Below, piece by piece: positions 9,590 through 19,654 of a DNA stretch of 64,000 nucleotides. Below the pieces are notes generated by a model. The model was not told where the DNA came from and made no database searches. It saw nothing but the letters and a program-made list of their open reading frames with translations. Numbering within the stretch: the first letter of the stretch is position 1; each line of letters starts with the position of its first letter. This stretch comes from Helicobacter didelphidarum (GTDB taxonomy: Bacteria > Campylobacterota > Campylobacteria > Campylobacterales > Helicobacteraceae), in assembly GCF_003364195.1 (NCBI RefSeq), contig NZ_NXLQ01000001.1:124001-188000 (forward strand), read 5' to 3'. The position numbers were made by a program, and so were the translations under genes.

Positions 9590-10870
9590 TTAGATTGAAA
9601 TTCTAATAAATGCACGAAGCAATGTATAGTTGTTGCCTCCATAGAAATTAATTGCTGGTGTGTCATTATATACACCAATAGCACTTAAACCAAGTTTGCC
9701 TTTCATGAATGTTCGATATTGATTCCCAACGCGTTGTCTCCAGATAGGAAAATCTACCAAGCCTTTTATTTCAAAACTTACGATGTTCCCTGTAGGTAAA
9801 AAACTACCACGTACTCCAGCTTCAATTTCAAAAATGTGATTCCAATTGAATCCTGTAGCACCATAAATAGTAACAGCATTTCCCCAAAACATACCAACAT
9901 TGTATTCAAAAGGAGTTGTATGTCCATAATAATCAATAAGTTCTGCACCAGCTTGAGAAGTGCCAATAACACCAACTTTTGCTTCCAATAAATCAAGATA
10001 GATTAGTTCTTGTTCCAACCATGCGATACCAGCCATATTTTGATTTGCAAGTCCAGCTTCAGCGGCTAGTTCAAATTTGTGGTTAACATTTGCAGGAAAA
10101 GTATGTGCATAATATTTAGAATATCCTAAAATATGTAGTTTTGTCTCCATTTCTACATCTTGTGCAACATGGTAAGCCATCTGCGCTTTCATACCAAAGG
10201 CAGTAAAGAATCCTGTCGCATAAACATAGGGTTGTAGTTCAATGTGATAAGGTAGTTCAAAAGTTCCACGCAAGAAATAAGTCCCAAAACTACTTAAATC
10301 TGTTCTAAAAGGTGTTACAAATTCATCAATTACCATTGCACTTCCATAAGAAGCGGTAAGATTTAATGAGGTGTGTAAAAATCCATCATAAGTTATGCCA
10401 AAGCCTTGTGAATAAAAAGTATTCCACTCTTCTTTTGCCTTATATCTTCCAGCAATCATGCTTAATTTTAATTTTTCATTAATATAATCTCCATAAATGG
10501 TATTAAAAAGAAAAATTTGCTTTACATCATTGTAGGTTTCGCTTGTGCCGTTTGTAGCAACAAAAATTGGTGCTGCAACCAATAATCCTGCAGCCGCTTT
10601 AAAGCCATAGAGTCTCCCTGTTGCATAATATCCTAAAAAAGTAGCATCAAAATAGGTTAAGTCATCTCCAAATGTTTGTTGATAAAACAACGAAGCAGAA
10701 ACTTCATGAGATGCCTTATACCAGAAAAAGTCAGCCCAAGTTTTTGCAGCAGATTCGCGAGTATAACTCTCTGGTGCAGCAGCATCGAGACTAAAAGGTA
10801 AAATTCCAAATGTAAAACACCATTTTTTGATAAAATTTGTTTTATTTGTTATTTTATCGAAAGGATACAT
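9590..10870 (-). CDS. Helicobacter outer-membrane protein (Hof/OprD-like porin family)
   Basis: A 426-residue protein with a lysine-containing N-terminus, a hydrophobic stretch (WCFTFGILPFSL) and a likely signal cleavage near DAAA. The mature part is rich in aromatic, glycine and alternating polar/hydrophobic segments typical of a beta barrel and ends in AFIRISI. The segment ESAAKTWADFFWYKASHEVSAS and the glycine-rich barrel strands resemble the Hof family of H. pylori. Its role would be a surface porin or adhesin; the substrate is unknown. An AGGA ribosome site precedes the ATG. It is transcribed toward the two tRNA genes. Confidence 0.75.
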   Translation of the reverse strand: MYPFDKITNKTNFIKKWCFTFGILPFSLDAAAPESYTRESAAKTWADFFWYKASHEVSASLFYQQTFGDDLTYFDATFLGYYATGRLYGFKAAAGLLVAAPIFVATNGTSETYNDVKQIFLFNTIYGDYINEKLKLSMIAGRYKAKEEWNTFYSQGFGITYDGFLHTSLNLTASYGSAMVIDEFVTPFRTDLSSFGTYFLRGTFELPYHIELQPYVYATGFFTAFGMKAQMAYHVAQDVEMETKLHILGYSKYYAHTFPANVNHKFELAAEAGLANQNMAGIAWLEQELIYLDLLEAKVGVIGTSQAGAELIDYYGHTTPFEYNVGMFWGNAVTIYGATGFNWNHIFEIEAGVRGSFLPTGNIVSFEIKGLVDFPIWRQRVGNQYRTFMKGKLGLSAIGVYNDTPAINFYGGNNYTLLRAFIRISI

Positions 10871-10989
10871 ATTTATTCCTAATTAATAAGATATAAAAAT
10901 ATTAAACAAGATATTTCTATCGAATTTTAGAATATTTTTGCTAAAATTCAAATAAAAAAGCTAAATATGTTCCCTAAATTTGAATTTTT

Positions 10990-10995
10990 TATAAT
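10990..10995 (+). promoter_or_regulatory. -10 box of addA-like gene
   Basis: TATAAT 25 bases before the ATG at 11020, in the gap divergent from the outer-membrane protein gene. Confidence 0.5.
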
Positions 10996-11019
10996 TTACT
11001 AACAAATAAAGGAAATTTT

Positions 11020-14000
11020 ATGTATAAAATTAGAAGAAATCCCGTGCAACATACATTCTTAAATGCATCTGCTGGGAGTGGTAAAACTTTTGCACTTTGC
11101 ACACGTTATATTGCACTCCTACTTTATGGTGCAAATGCCAATGAAATTCTAACAATTACTTTTACAAAAAAAGCTGCCAATGAGATGAAAGAAAGAATCA
11201 CTATAAACCTTTATTTGCTTCATAAGAAATATAATGAAAATATTGCACTTACACATGCACAAGAAGAAAAAATACAAGATTTGTTGGATGCATTGCAAAA
11301 AGATTATAAAATTACAGAATCTTTTTTGAAAGAATCTCTTCATGAAAAATGTGTATATGTAAATTTTTTACAAGCTGATAAAAAAATTAGTACAATTGAC
11401 TCTTTTTACACTTCCATCTTGCGAAAATTTGCTTTTTTTATTGGTATACGTAGAGATTTTGAGATTGATGAGGCAAATACATTTGACTTTCAGAACTTTC
11501 TTGCAAAAATTTATCAAAATGTAGATCTTAGTCAAATTGTTCGTTATTTACATCAAGTAACGCATCTTAGAACAGAATCTACGCAGTTTAATAATACTAC
11601 AAGTCTCAAAGGATTGCTTGAAACATTGTATGATAAATCCATAGAATTTAAAAACCAGCAGGATTTTGCATATAAAATGAGTAGAACATATAATTTAGAA
11701 CGTATGCTTACTCTTAGTTTACAAAATAATATTGATATTTCTGCATTACAATCACATAGAATACTTCAACATATTGTTATTATATCTGAAGATTTGGTGG
11801 CATATCTTGAAAGTGTAATACAAGAGAGAGAAGCAAAAAACTTAAAGAATGGAAATTTTAAGAAACTTTATGCAACATTGGCGAGTAAAAATATTCATCA
11901 GATTCTTAATAACAAATTGATACAAACAAAGCAACATAGCTGGATTCCAAATGATATTGATATAACTCAAATGTCTAAGATACAAGACTTTTGTGTAAAA
12001 ATACAATCTCTTATAACACTCTATAATTATTGTCTAGAAAGTGAAACATTGCATAATATTCTTTTGCTCATTGAATCATATTCACGGAACATAGCACAAA
12101 TGCAAAAAGAAACAAATGTGTTAAGTTTTAATGGAGTTACCCATAAAGTTTTTGATATTACTTCGCATGTTTTAATGCAAGAAGAATATTTTGATAGCAT
12201 GTATTTTTATTTTCGTCTTGATTCTACCATTAGCCATATTCTTTTTGATGAATATCAGGATACAAGTATTGTGCAATATAGAATCTTTTTACCACTCTTT
12301 CAAGAAATTTTATCAGGAGTTGGAGCAAAAGATTTTAGGAGTTTATTTTTTGTCGGAGATTTTAAGCAAAGTATATATGGTTTTCGCGGTGCAAATATCT
12401 CTGTTTTTGAAGCAACAAAAGAAAAACTACTCGAAAAATCTGGCGAAGATAAATCACTGGAATATAATTATCGTAGCAGAAAAAATATTATTCAGTTTGT
12501 AAATGAACGATTTAATCAAGTTTATGGCAAAGATTATGTTGCTCAATATTATCCATTGCAAAAACGAGATTCTCACGATGGTTTTGTGCATACTACAACC
12601 TTTGCTATGGAATCTTATATCACAGAAAATATGCAAAAACTAAAGGGGCAAACTCAAATTGCTCAAGCAAATAAAATGTTAACAGAAACTATATACCAAA
12701 AAGTTTTATTACAATTACATAAGATTCTTTCACGAGGTGTGGCATTAAAAAATATTGCCATTTTAGCAAGAGAACGCAGAATCTTGCAAGGATTTATAGA
12801 GTTTGCAAGGATACAAGATCCTACTCTTGAATTTAATCTTGATAAGAGCGGGAAACTCATTGAGCAAAAGATAGTGCAAATTATTTATTGTGTATTCAAG
12901 ATACAAAAATATAATAAAGATTTAGAACAATTACAACATACATTAATAGCATTGCAAAACGCTTCATTAATTACAGAGGAAGGTTTTGAATTATATCAAA
13001 TAAATGGTATGGATCGCATAGCACCCAAATCTTTGCGATATGATAATATTGGAGATTCTAAGATTCAAGAGATTCAAAAAGCTTTGCATACTATAGAATC
13101 TTATAAAAAATTTACACAAAAAAAGCTTAATAAACTCTTGGGAAAAAGCTATTTTGATATTTATAAGCCTTTGTATATCCCTGCACAAAAAACACTGGCA
13201 CAAGAAATTAAATTTGTTATAGAATCTTTACATCTCTATGATGAAGATTGTATGTATTTTTTAGAACTTGCGAGTGAAAATTCACAAATACGCGATATTG
13301 ACGATCTTTTCTCAACCATTAAGATGCGCGAGTCTCGTCGTATGCAGGAAAAAGCCATTTGTGCTATGACAATACATAGTTCTAAGGGACTTGAATTTGA
13401 GCATGTCATTTTACTCGACCCCAAAAAAGAATCTTTTCATTTAGAAAAGATTCTTTATAATTATAATGGAATCTATCTTGATGAAATTCGTTTAAACGAC
13501 TCTCAATATCTTACCCCTCAAGATATTCAAGATTTGCAAGAAAAAGAAAAAGCAGAGCAGATTTCACAAGAAAATAATCTCTTATATGTTGCATGCACGA
13601 GGGCAAAAGAAGGATTGTATATTTTTGCAAATACACAAAGTTATACCGCAAAAATGTTGCAACTCAATAATGAAGAAAAAGAAGCAGACTATATGCTAGG
13701 CGATTTTGAATCTCTATTTACCTTGCCATCCTGCATGAATATAGAATCTGAAAATAATAAAAATTTAGAAAAGTTTTTTATACCAAAAGATTCAAAAGTT
13801 TCTCAAATATTCCATGTTGCCAATTTGACTGCAGATTCTCATAAAATCTTGATTTCTTCCTTAGTAAGTTTATTAGGTATGCAAGAAGATTTTTCATATA
13901 AAGAAGAACAAGAGATATTGTTGCAGAATCTACACACAAAAAAGAAACAAATTATTGGCTTAAGTCAGCATTTATTTTTAGAACTTATGCTTGGGTATAA

Positions 14001-14421
14001 TATTAAAAATCCGTTACATATTGTAAAATCTCATTATGGATTTTATATTAATGAAAATGAATTATTAAATCTTTATTATAAAGCACAACATTTTTGCGAG
14101 AAAGAACTACAAGAAAGGTTAAAACTTAATAAAAATATGCTAAAATGCGAACAATCTATTTTGCGAGAAAAGAGTGTAAAAAGACTTGATGCAGTTGCAC
14201 AAAAAGATGGTAATTTTTTTGTGCTTGAATTTAAAACAAGCCAATATGCAAATAAATCATTACGAGAAAAACATCAGAAACAAATTGAAGAATATAGTGA
14301 TTTTATGAGTAATATGTTTCAAAACAACGCAATAATAAAGGGTTATTTAATCTACTTCAAAAATGATATTGAAATTTATACACTACAATCGACAAGAGAA
14401 TGGATTAAAATGACAGAATAA
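11020..14421 (+). CDS. addA: AddA/RecB-like helicase-nuclease for double-strand-break repair
   Basis: A 1133-residue UvrD-family helicase with a fused nuclease domain. Walker A (ASAGSGKT) is at residues 16-23, motif Ia follows as ITFTKKAANEMKERI, Walker B-like DEYQD is at 410-414, then GDFKQSIYGFRGA, YNYRS, and a late motif TIHSSKGLEFEHV. The RecB-type nuclease motif is intact at the C-terminus: D1057 and E1070-F-K1072, followed by a QxxxY-like segment. Such enzymes process broken ends before RecA loading. The partner AddB is not adjacent, as in H. pylori where the two genes are also separated. nhaA follows 19 bases downstream on the same strand. Confidence 0.92.
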   Translation: MYKIRRNPVQHTFLNASAGSGKTFALCTRYIALLLYGANANEILTITFTKKAANEMKERITINLYLLHKKYNENIALTHAQEEKIQDLLDALQKDYKITESFLKESLHEKCVYVNFLQADKKISTIDSFYTSILRKFAFFIGIRRDFEIDEANTFDFQNFLAKIYQNVDLSQIVRYLHQVTHLRTESTQFNNTTSLKGLLETLYDKSIEFKNQQDFAYKMSRTYNLERMLTLSLQNNIDISALQSHRILQHIVIISEDLVAYLESVIQEREAKNLKNGNFKKLYATLASKNIHQILNNKLIQTKQHSWIPNDIDITQMSKIQDFCVKIQSLITLYNYCLESETLHNILLLIESYSRNIAQMQKETNVLSFNGVTHKVFDITSHVLMQEEYFDSMYFYFRLDSTISHILFDEYQDTSIVQYRIFLPLFQEILSGVGAKDFRSLFFVGDFKQSIYGFRGANISVFEATKEKLLEKSGEDKSLEYNYRSRKNIIQFVNERFNQVYGKDYVAQYYPLQKRDSHDGFVHTTTFAMESYITENMQKLKGQTQIAQANKMLTETIYQKVLLQLHKILSRGVALKNIAILARERRILQGFIEFARIQDPTLEFNLDKSGKLIEQKIVQIIYCVFKIQKYNKDLEQLQHTLIALQNASLITEEGFELYQINGMDRIAPKSLRYDNIGDSKIQEIQKALHTIESYKKFTQKKLNKLLGKSYFDIYKPLYIPAQKTLAQEIKFVIESLHLYDEDCMYFLELASENSQIRDIDDLFSTIKMRESRRMQEKAICAMTIHSSKGLEFEHVILLDPKKESFHLEKILYNYNGIYLDEIRLNDSQYLTPQDIQDLQEKEKAEQISQENNLLYVACTRAKEGLYIFANTQSYTAKMLQLNNEEKEADYMLGDFESLFTLPSCMNIESENNKNLEKFFIPKDSKVSQIFHVANLTADSHKILISSLVSLLGMQEDFSYKEEQEILLQNLHTKKKQIIGLSQHLFLELMLGYNIKNPLHIVKSHYGFYINENELLNLYYKAQHFCEKELQERLKLNKNMLKCEQSILREKSVKRLDAVAQKDGNFFVLEFKTSQYANKSLREKHQKQIEEYSDFMSNMFQNNAIIKGYLIYFKNDIEIYTLQSTREWIKMTE

Positions 14422-14440
14422 ATAATTTGAAAGTAGAGCT

Positions 14441-15919
14441 ATGGCAATAGAATTTACAAAAAATAGAACAAATTATACACTTAGAAATTTTATAACACAT
14501 GAATCTTTCGGTGGTGTTTTACTTTTCTTTTGCGTATTAATTGCAATGATTATTGCAAATACAAATTTTGGTGTTATTTACAATGAAGTGTTTGCTACAT
14601 ATTTGGATTTTAAAATAGGGCATACAACACTCATTCATATTAGCCTTTTACATTTTATTAATGATGTATTAATGTCATTTTTTTTCCTTATGGTTGGCTT
14701 AGAGATGAAGCGGGAAGTATTGTATGGTGAGCTTGCTGGTTTTAAATCTGTCAGCTTTTCTGTATTTGGAGCAATTGGTGGATTGGTTATGCCAAGTATT
14801 ATTTATCTCTATTTTAATTATGGGAGTGCTAGTCAGCATGGTTTTGGTGTGGCAATGAGTACTGATACAGCTTTTGCACTTGGTGTAATTTTATTGCTTG
14901 GCAAGAGAATACCAAATGTCATTAAAATATTCCTTGTTACACTTGCTGTTGCCGATGATTTGGGTGCAATTAGTGTGATTGCAATTTTTTATACTGCACA
15001 AATTAACTGGATATTTATCTATTTTGCATTATTTTTGCTTGTTATTTTGATTATTTTTAATTATTTAGATATTAAATATATTTCCTTGTATTTTGCTGTG
15101 GGAATTTTGCTCTGGATTTGCTTTTTCTTGAGTGGTGTGCATGCAACAGTTGGAGCTGTGCTTTTTGCCCTTACGATACCGGGTAAATCACAAATTTCAC
15201 GGCATAGTTATTTAGGGTTAAAGGAAGCTTATAATAAACTTTATTTTAAAACGCGTGCGGATTTTACAAATTTTGAGCCAACAAGTATAGAGGAAACAAA
15301 TAAATTTGGAGCAATTTTGAATGGATTTAAAGATTTCTTTGTAAGTGCATATAATAATGTAAAAAAATTTATTGTAAGTAAAAGTGATAGTGAACGTGAA
15401 ATTGATATGCACAAAGAGCATGAACGTGTAGAGATTCTAGATACAATTGCAAGATATTCAAAATATGCACAGAATCCACTTGTTCGCATTGAATTTGTTT
15501 TGCAACCATTAAATGCTTATTTTATCGTTCCTCTTTTTGCTTTTGCAAATGCTGGTGTATCAATTGATTCTGGTCTTGATTGGCATATTGATGGAATCTT
15601 GCTTGGTGTTATTTTAGGTTTAGTGATTGGAAAACCACTTGGAATCTTTGCTTTTACTCTATTGAGCGAAAAACTACATATAGCCAAACGTCCCGAAGGT
15701 CTTACAAATGCACATATCATCTCAGTTGGTTTTCTTGCTGGAATTGGTTTTACTATGTCAATGTTTGTTGCAAACCTCGCTTATTCTTCGAGTGCAGCTG
15801 TTGATTTAGCAAAGATTTCCATTCTTATTGCTTCTTTAATTGCGGCAATTTTAGGAGTAGTGAGTCTTTTTCTCAATACAAAACCACCGATAGAAGATGA
15901 TATTAAGGAAGAATATTAA
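14441..15919 (+). CDS. nhaA: Na+/H+ antiporter NhaA with enlarged loop
   Basis: An inner-membrane sodium/proton antiporter for pH and salt homeostasis. The paired catalytic aspartates are D172-D173 (AVADDLGA). The N-terminal LLFFCVLIAMIIAN helix, FFFLMVGLEMKRE and the C-terminal GFLAGIGFTMSMFVA are typical of the family. At 492 residues it is about 100 longer than E. coli NhaA. The extra length is a hydrophilic, charged stretch around residues 255-345; H. pylori NhaA has a shorter enlargement in the same loop. The gene probably belongs to the addA transcript. Confidence 0.95.
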   Translation: MAIEFTKNRTNYTLRNFITHESFGGVLLFFCVLIAMIIANTNFGVIYNEVFATYLDFKIGHTTLIHISLLHFINDVLMSFFFLMVGLEMKREVLYGELAGFKSVSFSVFGAIGGLVMPSIIYLYFNYGSASQHGFGVAMSTDTAFALGVILLLGKRIPNVIKIFLVTLAVADDLGAISVIAIFYTAQINWIFIYFALFLLVILIIFNYLDIKYISLYFAVGILLWICFFLSGVHATVGAVLFALTIPGKSQISRHSYLGLKEAYNKLYFKTRADFTNFEPTSIEETNKFGAILNGFKDFFVSAYNNVKKFIVSKSDSEREIDMHKEHERVEILDTIARYSKYAQNPLVRIEFVLQPLNAYFIVPLFAFANAGVSIDSGLDWHIDGILLGVILGLVIGKPLGIFAFTLLSEKLHIAKRPEGLTNAHIISVGFLAGIGFTMSMFVANLAYSSSAAVDLAKISILIASLIAAILGVVSLFLNTKPPIEDDIKEEY

Positions 15920-16058
15920 ATCTTTCATTAATAATATCAAGAGAGAATCTTGCGAGAGAAATCTTAATTGAATGCGAGTGTATTAAAAAGCAAAAGGATA
16001 TTCTTGTAAGAGAACTATTTTCTGATATAAAAATGCAAAAATTTTAGCGTAACTACTG

Positions 16059-16064
16059 TATAAT
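16059..16064 (+). promoter_or_regulatory. -10 box of the SH3b-like gene pair
   Basis: TATAAT 30 bases before the ATG at 16094, directly preceded by CTG. Confidence 0.5.
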
Positions 16065-16093
16065 ATTATTTTTTGTAAATATAAGGATAGTTT

Positions 16094-16864
16094 ATGGAAA
16101 AAATATGGTTTATCTTATTTCTCGTATTCCACAATACCGCTTTCCTAGATACTCTTAAAGATTCTAATTATGCAAAATCTACTATGAAAGATTTCAACAA
16201 TCTTGGAATACACATTCAATTTAATTACATAAATGGTATGCTTGATGATGATTTATATTGTTTTGATGAACCCTTTTTCTGCCCTTTGAGTGTAGGGTTT
16301 TATAAAAGTTTTGATGAAAAAGAATTGTGGTATAAAGAGGATACAGCCGATATACAATGGGCAATTCATGATGGCTTTGATAACAAAATTCCATATTGGA
16401 TATATGTATATTGGGAGAAATATGATGAAGAAGGTATCATAGATAAAGAAAATAAAAGCCTTTGTTATACATTTGGATATGGTTGTTTCTTCCCTTATAA
16501 TCCTCACATTAAAGTTGGTGCAGAAATTTCCTCTAGCATATCTTTTGATAACACTATTTCGACCTTTGATGAGAATGACATAGGGTTTATCATCGCACAA
16601 TCAAATGATGTTTATCAAATCATTATTTTTAAAAATTATAAAGAAATAATAGCACAGATTCAAGAGACTATTAAAACAAAGAAAATCAAGCGATATGATT
16701 CTAGTTTAAAATATAACTTCAGCAATGTAGTTATTAATGGGTTTATTGGTAAAGATTCACTAAAAGAGCCATTTTTAGGGCATCATCGTTATTACAAGAT
16801 TGATCCTTATTATAATAATAAATTAATATTTAGCACACCACCACAGAATATAAAAGAGTCATAA
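16094..16864 (+). CDS. Secreted SH3b-like protein of unknown function (first of pair)
   Basis: A 256-residue protein with a short hydrophobic N-terminal stretch (IWFILFLVF) that could be a signal peptide. An AAGGA ribosome site precedes the ATG. The C-terminal part (about 150-222) ends in NGFIGKDSL, which resembles the last strand of a bacterial SH3 domain (GWVxxxYL pattern), preceded by a DVYQIIIFKNYKE strand. The same ending occurs in the next gene, one base downstream. The rest is rich in aromatics and acidic residues and has no recognised domain. Location (periplasm) and function are inferred only. Confidence 0.65.
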   Translation: MEKIWFILFLVFHNTAFLDTLKDSNYAKSTMKDFNNLGIHIQFNYINGMLDDDLYCFDEPFFCPLSVGFYKSFDEKELWYKEDTADIQWAIHDGFDNKIPYWIYVYWEKYDEEGIIDKENKSLCYTFGYGCFFPYNPHIKVGAEISSSISFDNTISTFDENDIGFIIAQSNDVYQIIIFKNYKEIIAQIQETIKTKKIKRYDSSLKYNFSNVVINGFIGKDSLKEPFLGHHRYYKIDPYYNNKLIFSTPPQNIKES

Positions 16865-16865
16865 A

Positions 16866-18506
16866 ATGAGATTAATTATATTTTCTATTTGTTTAATATT
16901 AAGTCTTCATGCAAAAGATTTATTATACGAAGAAAGTTTCTATATTAATGGATTTTGGCTTGGGTTAGAAGATCATGATATTTTTATCTCAAGTGAGGAG
17001 AAATATGCTTTTACTTATCCCAATCAAGTATTTTATTTTCCTAAAACTGACTTTACAAGCAATAATAAATCTTATATTCTTGCTAAGGGCAGTATCGTAT
17101 TGAAGTTAAAAGATAAGGCTTCAGATATTATTCAGGAGGATTCCATTCTCTATAAGCAGTTTAACCTCAACGATATTGCACAAAAAGGTATAAGAGGAGG
17201 TTTTTGTGATGTTCCATGTGTTTTTCCTGCAATATTGACAAATAATAATCACAATGATCTGATAGTGAATCTTTATGAGAAACCCCAATTTAATAGTAGT
17301 AATATTTTGGAGATAGATTCTCATAAAGATATGGTTTTTGTAATTGGCAAAAGTGGTAGATTCTACCAAAGTATCATAATAAGACATAAAGCATTAGCAT
17401 TTTTTGGGTATGTGAGTGAGGATTCTTTAAGTATAGATTTTATGGGGACAAAAGGCTTCAACCAAAATTTTATTCAGAATCTCGGTAACAATCAAGATTT
17501 TGATTTGCAAATAAATCTCAAATTTCTCCAGTTGCAAGCCATTACTAATCTCAAAAATATTCATAAAATCACTGCTATTGTTCACGCAAATAATAATGAT
17601 ACAAAGTTAGAAATAAAGCCAACACTTTATCGTTACTTGTCATTTGATGATATTAATAAATTTAGTGAAGCAGAAAAAAAGAAGATAAATATATTTGCTA
17701 GACGATTTGGCAAACGTAGTTTATGGATTAGTTTTCATCTTACAGAGAATCAAAATATTTATATAAGTGATTTTGAATTAGCAGATGAAAGACTAAGTTT
17801 GCAAGAAAGAACATTGATAAGCAATGAACAGAACCTTTGTTTATCAAATCAAATGAAAGCACATGAGTATTTAAAGGTATTTTTTGAGCCGAATAAAGAT
17901 TCAAAATTTACAACAATCAATAAACTTAATGCTACTTTAGGTTACATCGTTCAGCTTGGTAAAGACGAGGAATATTACCATATTAGATTTTATGGAGATT
18001 TAGAGAATCTTGATAACAAGATCGACAATCGTAATGTTGGTAATAATAATCTCACAGGGTTTGTAAATAAAGATATGTTAATGAATTGTGAGGGTTACGA
18101 TACACGAAATCTGCCAGATTATGAAGTAGCACGGTATATTCTCAACAATATGCGAAATACGACATTAAAATCTTTAAGTGATAATGTAAGTGCAGTGTTT
18201 GTAAATGGTATGTTCGTGGGCTTTAGAGAAGAAGTGCAAAATTTGCAGGCAGCAATGGAGCTTATAAATACAAGACAATTGCGTAGCACCACTAATGCAC
18301 TAACTTTTAGTCAACAAAATATCGCACAAGATAGTATATTGTCATTTCAATATGATAACAGAGAAGAGGAATATCATGTTGTGGCACTTGGGGGAAAAAC
18401 TTTGATTTTTGATAATTATAGTATATTTATATTTGACAATAAATCACTTATAAAAATAGGAATATTTGATTTTAAAGAAGCAATGAAAATAACTACTTCA
18501 AACTAA
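16866..18506 (+). CDS. Secreted protein with two SH3b-like domains, unknown function
   Basis: A 546-residue protein with a signal peptide (RLIIFSICLILSLHA, cleavage near HA-K). Two segments fit the bacterial SH3 pattern. Residues about 132-190 run from VNLYEKPQFNSSNIL to FFGYVSEDSL; residues about 333-405 run from LKVFFEPNKDSKFT to TGFVNKDML. Such domains often bind peptidoglycan or mediate contacts in the envelope. The ATG begins one base after the stop of the preceding gene, so the two are an operon and likely act together. A 12-bp-stem hairpin lies just after the stop. Confidence 0.65.
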   Translation: MRLIIFSICLILSLHAKDLLYEESFYINGFWLGLEDHDIFISSEEKYAFTYPNQVFYFPKTDFTSNNKSYILAKGSIVLKLKDKASDIIQEDSILYKQFNLNDIAQKGIRGGFCDVPCVFPAILTNNNHNDLIVNLYEKPQFNSSNILEIDSHKDMVFVIGKSGRFYQSIIIRHKALAFFGYVSEDSLSIDFMGTKGFNQNFIQNLGNNQDFDLQINLKFLQLQAITNLKNIHKITAIVHANNNDTKLEIKPTLYRYLSFDDINKFSEAEKKKINIFARRFGKRSLWISFHLTENQNIYISDFELADERLSLQERTLISNEQNLCLSNQMKAHEYLKVFFEPNKDSKFTTINKLNATLGYIVQLGKDEEYYHIRFYGDLENLDNKIDNRNVGNNNLTGFVNKDMLMNCEGYDTRNLPDYEVARYILNNMRNTTLKSLSDNVSAVFVNGMFVGFREEVQNLQAAMELINTRQLRSTTNALTFSQQNIAQDSILSFQYDNREEEYHVVALGGKTLIFDNYSIFIFDNKSLIKIGIFDFKEAMKITTSN

Positions 18507-18528
18507 AAGTGTTTTGAGATAGTAGATT

Positions 18529-18559
18529 TTAAACTTTTTGACTATACCAAAAAGTTTAA
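18529..18559. terminator. Bidirectional terminator-like hairpin
   Basis: A perfect 12-bp stem (18529-18540 with 18548-18559) and a seven-base loop (ACTATAC), sitting between two converging genes. The stem has A/T ends that can supply a T-run on both strands. Confidence 0.55.
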
Positions 18560-18682
18560 TTTCGTCAATGCAACTATAATTGACACAAACAAAAATATCA
18601 AAAGTTTTTTACAATTACAAGATTCAATTTATTGCCAAATTCAGTCTTTTTTCGAATTATCGAGAAATTGAGAATCTAGAAA

Positions 18683-19654
18683 TTATCCTTTAAACCAGCC
18701 AAATGAGCTTTTTTGTGTATCAAGATTAGTAATAACACTTAAATCCTTCGAATCTAGTTTAAAGTCAAAAATAGCAATATTTTCTTTCATTCTGTCAATA
18801 TTACTTGTTTTTGGAACAACACTAATATTTCGCTCTATAAGGTAACGTAAGCCCACTTGTGCAGGGGTTTTATTATATTTTTTTCCAATATCAAGCAAAG
18901 TTTTATTGCTAAAGAAATCATTTTTGCCCTTAGAAAATGGACTCCATGCTTGCAAAACTACATGATTTTCATTGAGAATCTTTTGGTATTTATTTCGTTG
19001 AAAAAATACATGTGTTTCCAGCTGATTGAGTACAGGTTGAATCTCACAAGATTTTATAAAACTCAAGAACTTTTCTTGACTAAAATTTGATAATCCAAGA
19101 GACTTGATTTTACCCATTTTATACGCTTCTTGCATAGCTTTCCACATAGCTTCAGAATTATCAAACTCTCTATGTAATAAAAGCAAGTCAATATACTCTA
19201 AATTAAGATTTTTTAGCCTTATATCAATTTGTTTTTTTGTTTCTTTATAATCCATATCATTTGATAGTTTTGTGGTTACAAATATATCTTTACGACTAAT
19301 ATTTTGTGTTTTTAATCCTGTATTTATTCCTATACCAACTTCTTTTTCATTTTCATACATTTGTGCTGTGTCAAAAAGACGATACCCTACTTTTAAAGCG
19401 TCTTGCATGGCTTTTATGCAAGATTTTCCACGCAATTCATAAGTGCCAAGCCCTATAAAGGGCATTTGTATCCCATTATTGAGCTTAAGAAATGGATTTT
19501 GTGATGGCATAGAATTTACCTCATTGTTAGAATATTCACTCTTTGATTGCTTAGAATCTGCCCCAAAAACATGAAGTGAATTTAGCCCGAAAAAGGTACT
19601 AACAACCCCAAATCTACCAGAAGTCTTTAAAAACTCTCGTCTATCGTTTTTCAT
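18683..19654 (-). CDS. Tat-exported aldo/keto reductase
   Basis: A 323-residue protein of the aldo/keto reductase superfamily. The catalytic tetrad is visible as D and Y in LFDTAQMYENE, K in TTKLSND and H in LLLLHREFD. The C-terminal NADP-binding VVPKTSNIDRMKENI is also typical. The start is unusual: it carries a twin-arginine signal (NDRREFLKTSGRFG) and an alanine-containing cleavage region, so a folded, cofactor-loaded enzyme is probably exported to the periplasm. The ATG at 19654 is chosen because GGAG lies six bases upstream; an earlier ATG at 19666 has none. The substrate is unknown. Confidence 0.85.
   Translation of the reverse strand: MKNDRREFLKTSGRFGVVSTFFGLNSLHVFGADSKQSKSEYSNNEVNSMPSQNPFLKLNNGIQMPFIGLGTYELRGKSCIKAMQDALKVGYRLFDTAQMYENEKEVGIGINTGLKTQNISRKDIFVTTKLSNDMDYKETKKQIDIRLKNLNLEYIDLLLLHREFDNSEAMWKAMQEAYKMGKIKSLGLSNFSQEKFLSFIKSCEIQPVLNQLETHVFFQRNKYQKILNENHVVLQAWSPFSKGKNDFFSNKTLLDIGKKYNKTPAQVGLRYLIERNISVVPKTSNIDRMKENIAIFDFKLDSKDLSVITNLDTQKSSFGWFKG

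Noticed and set aside
9493-9684. Open frame of 63 codons on the minus strand between tRNA-fMet and the outer-membrane protein end
   Set aside because: It overlaps the 3' end of the real gene in another frame and has no ribosome site.
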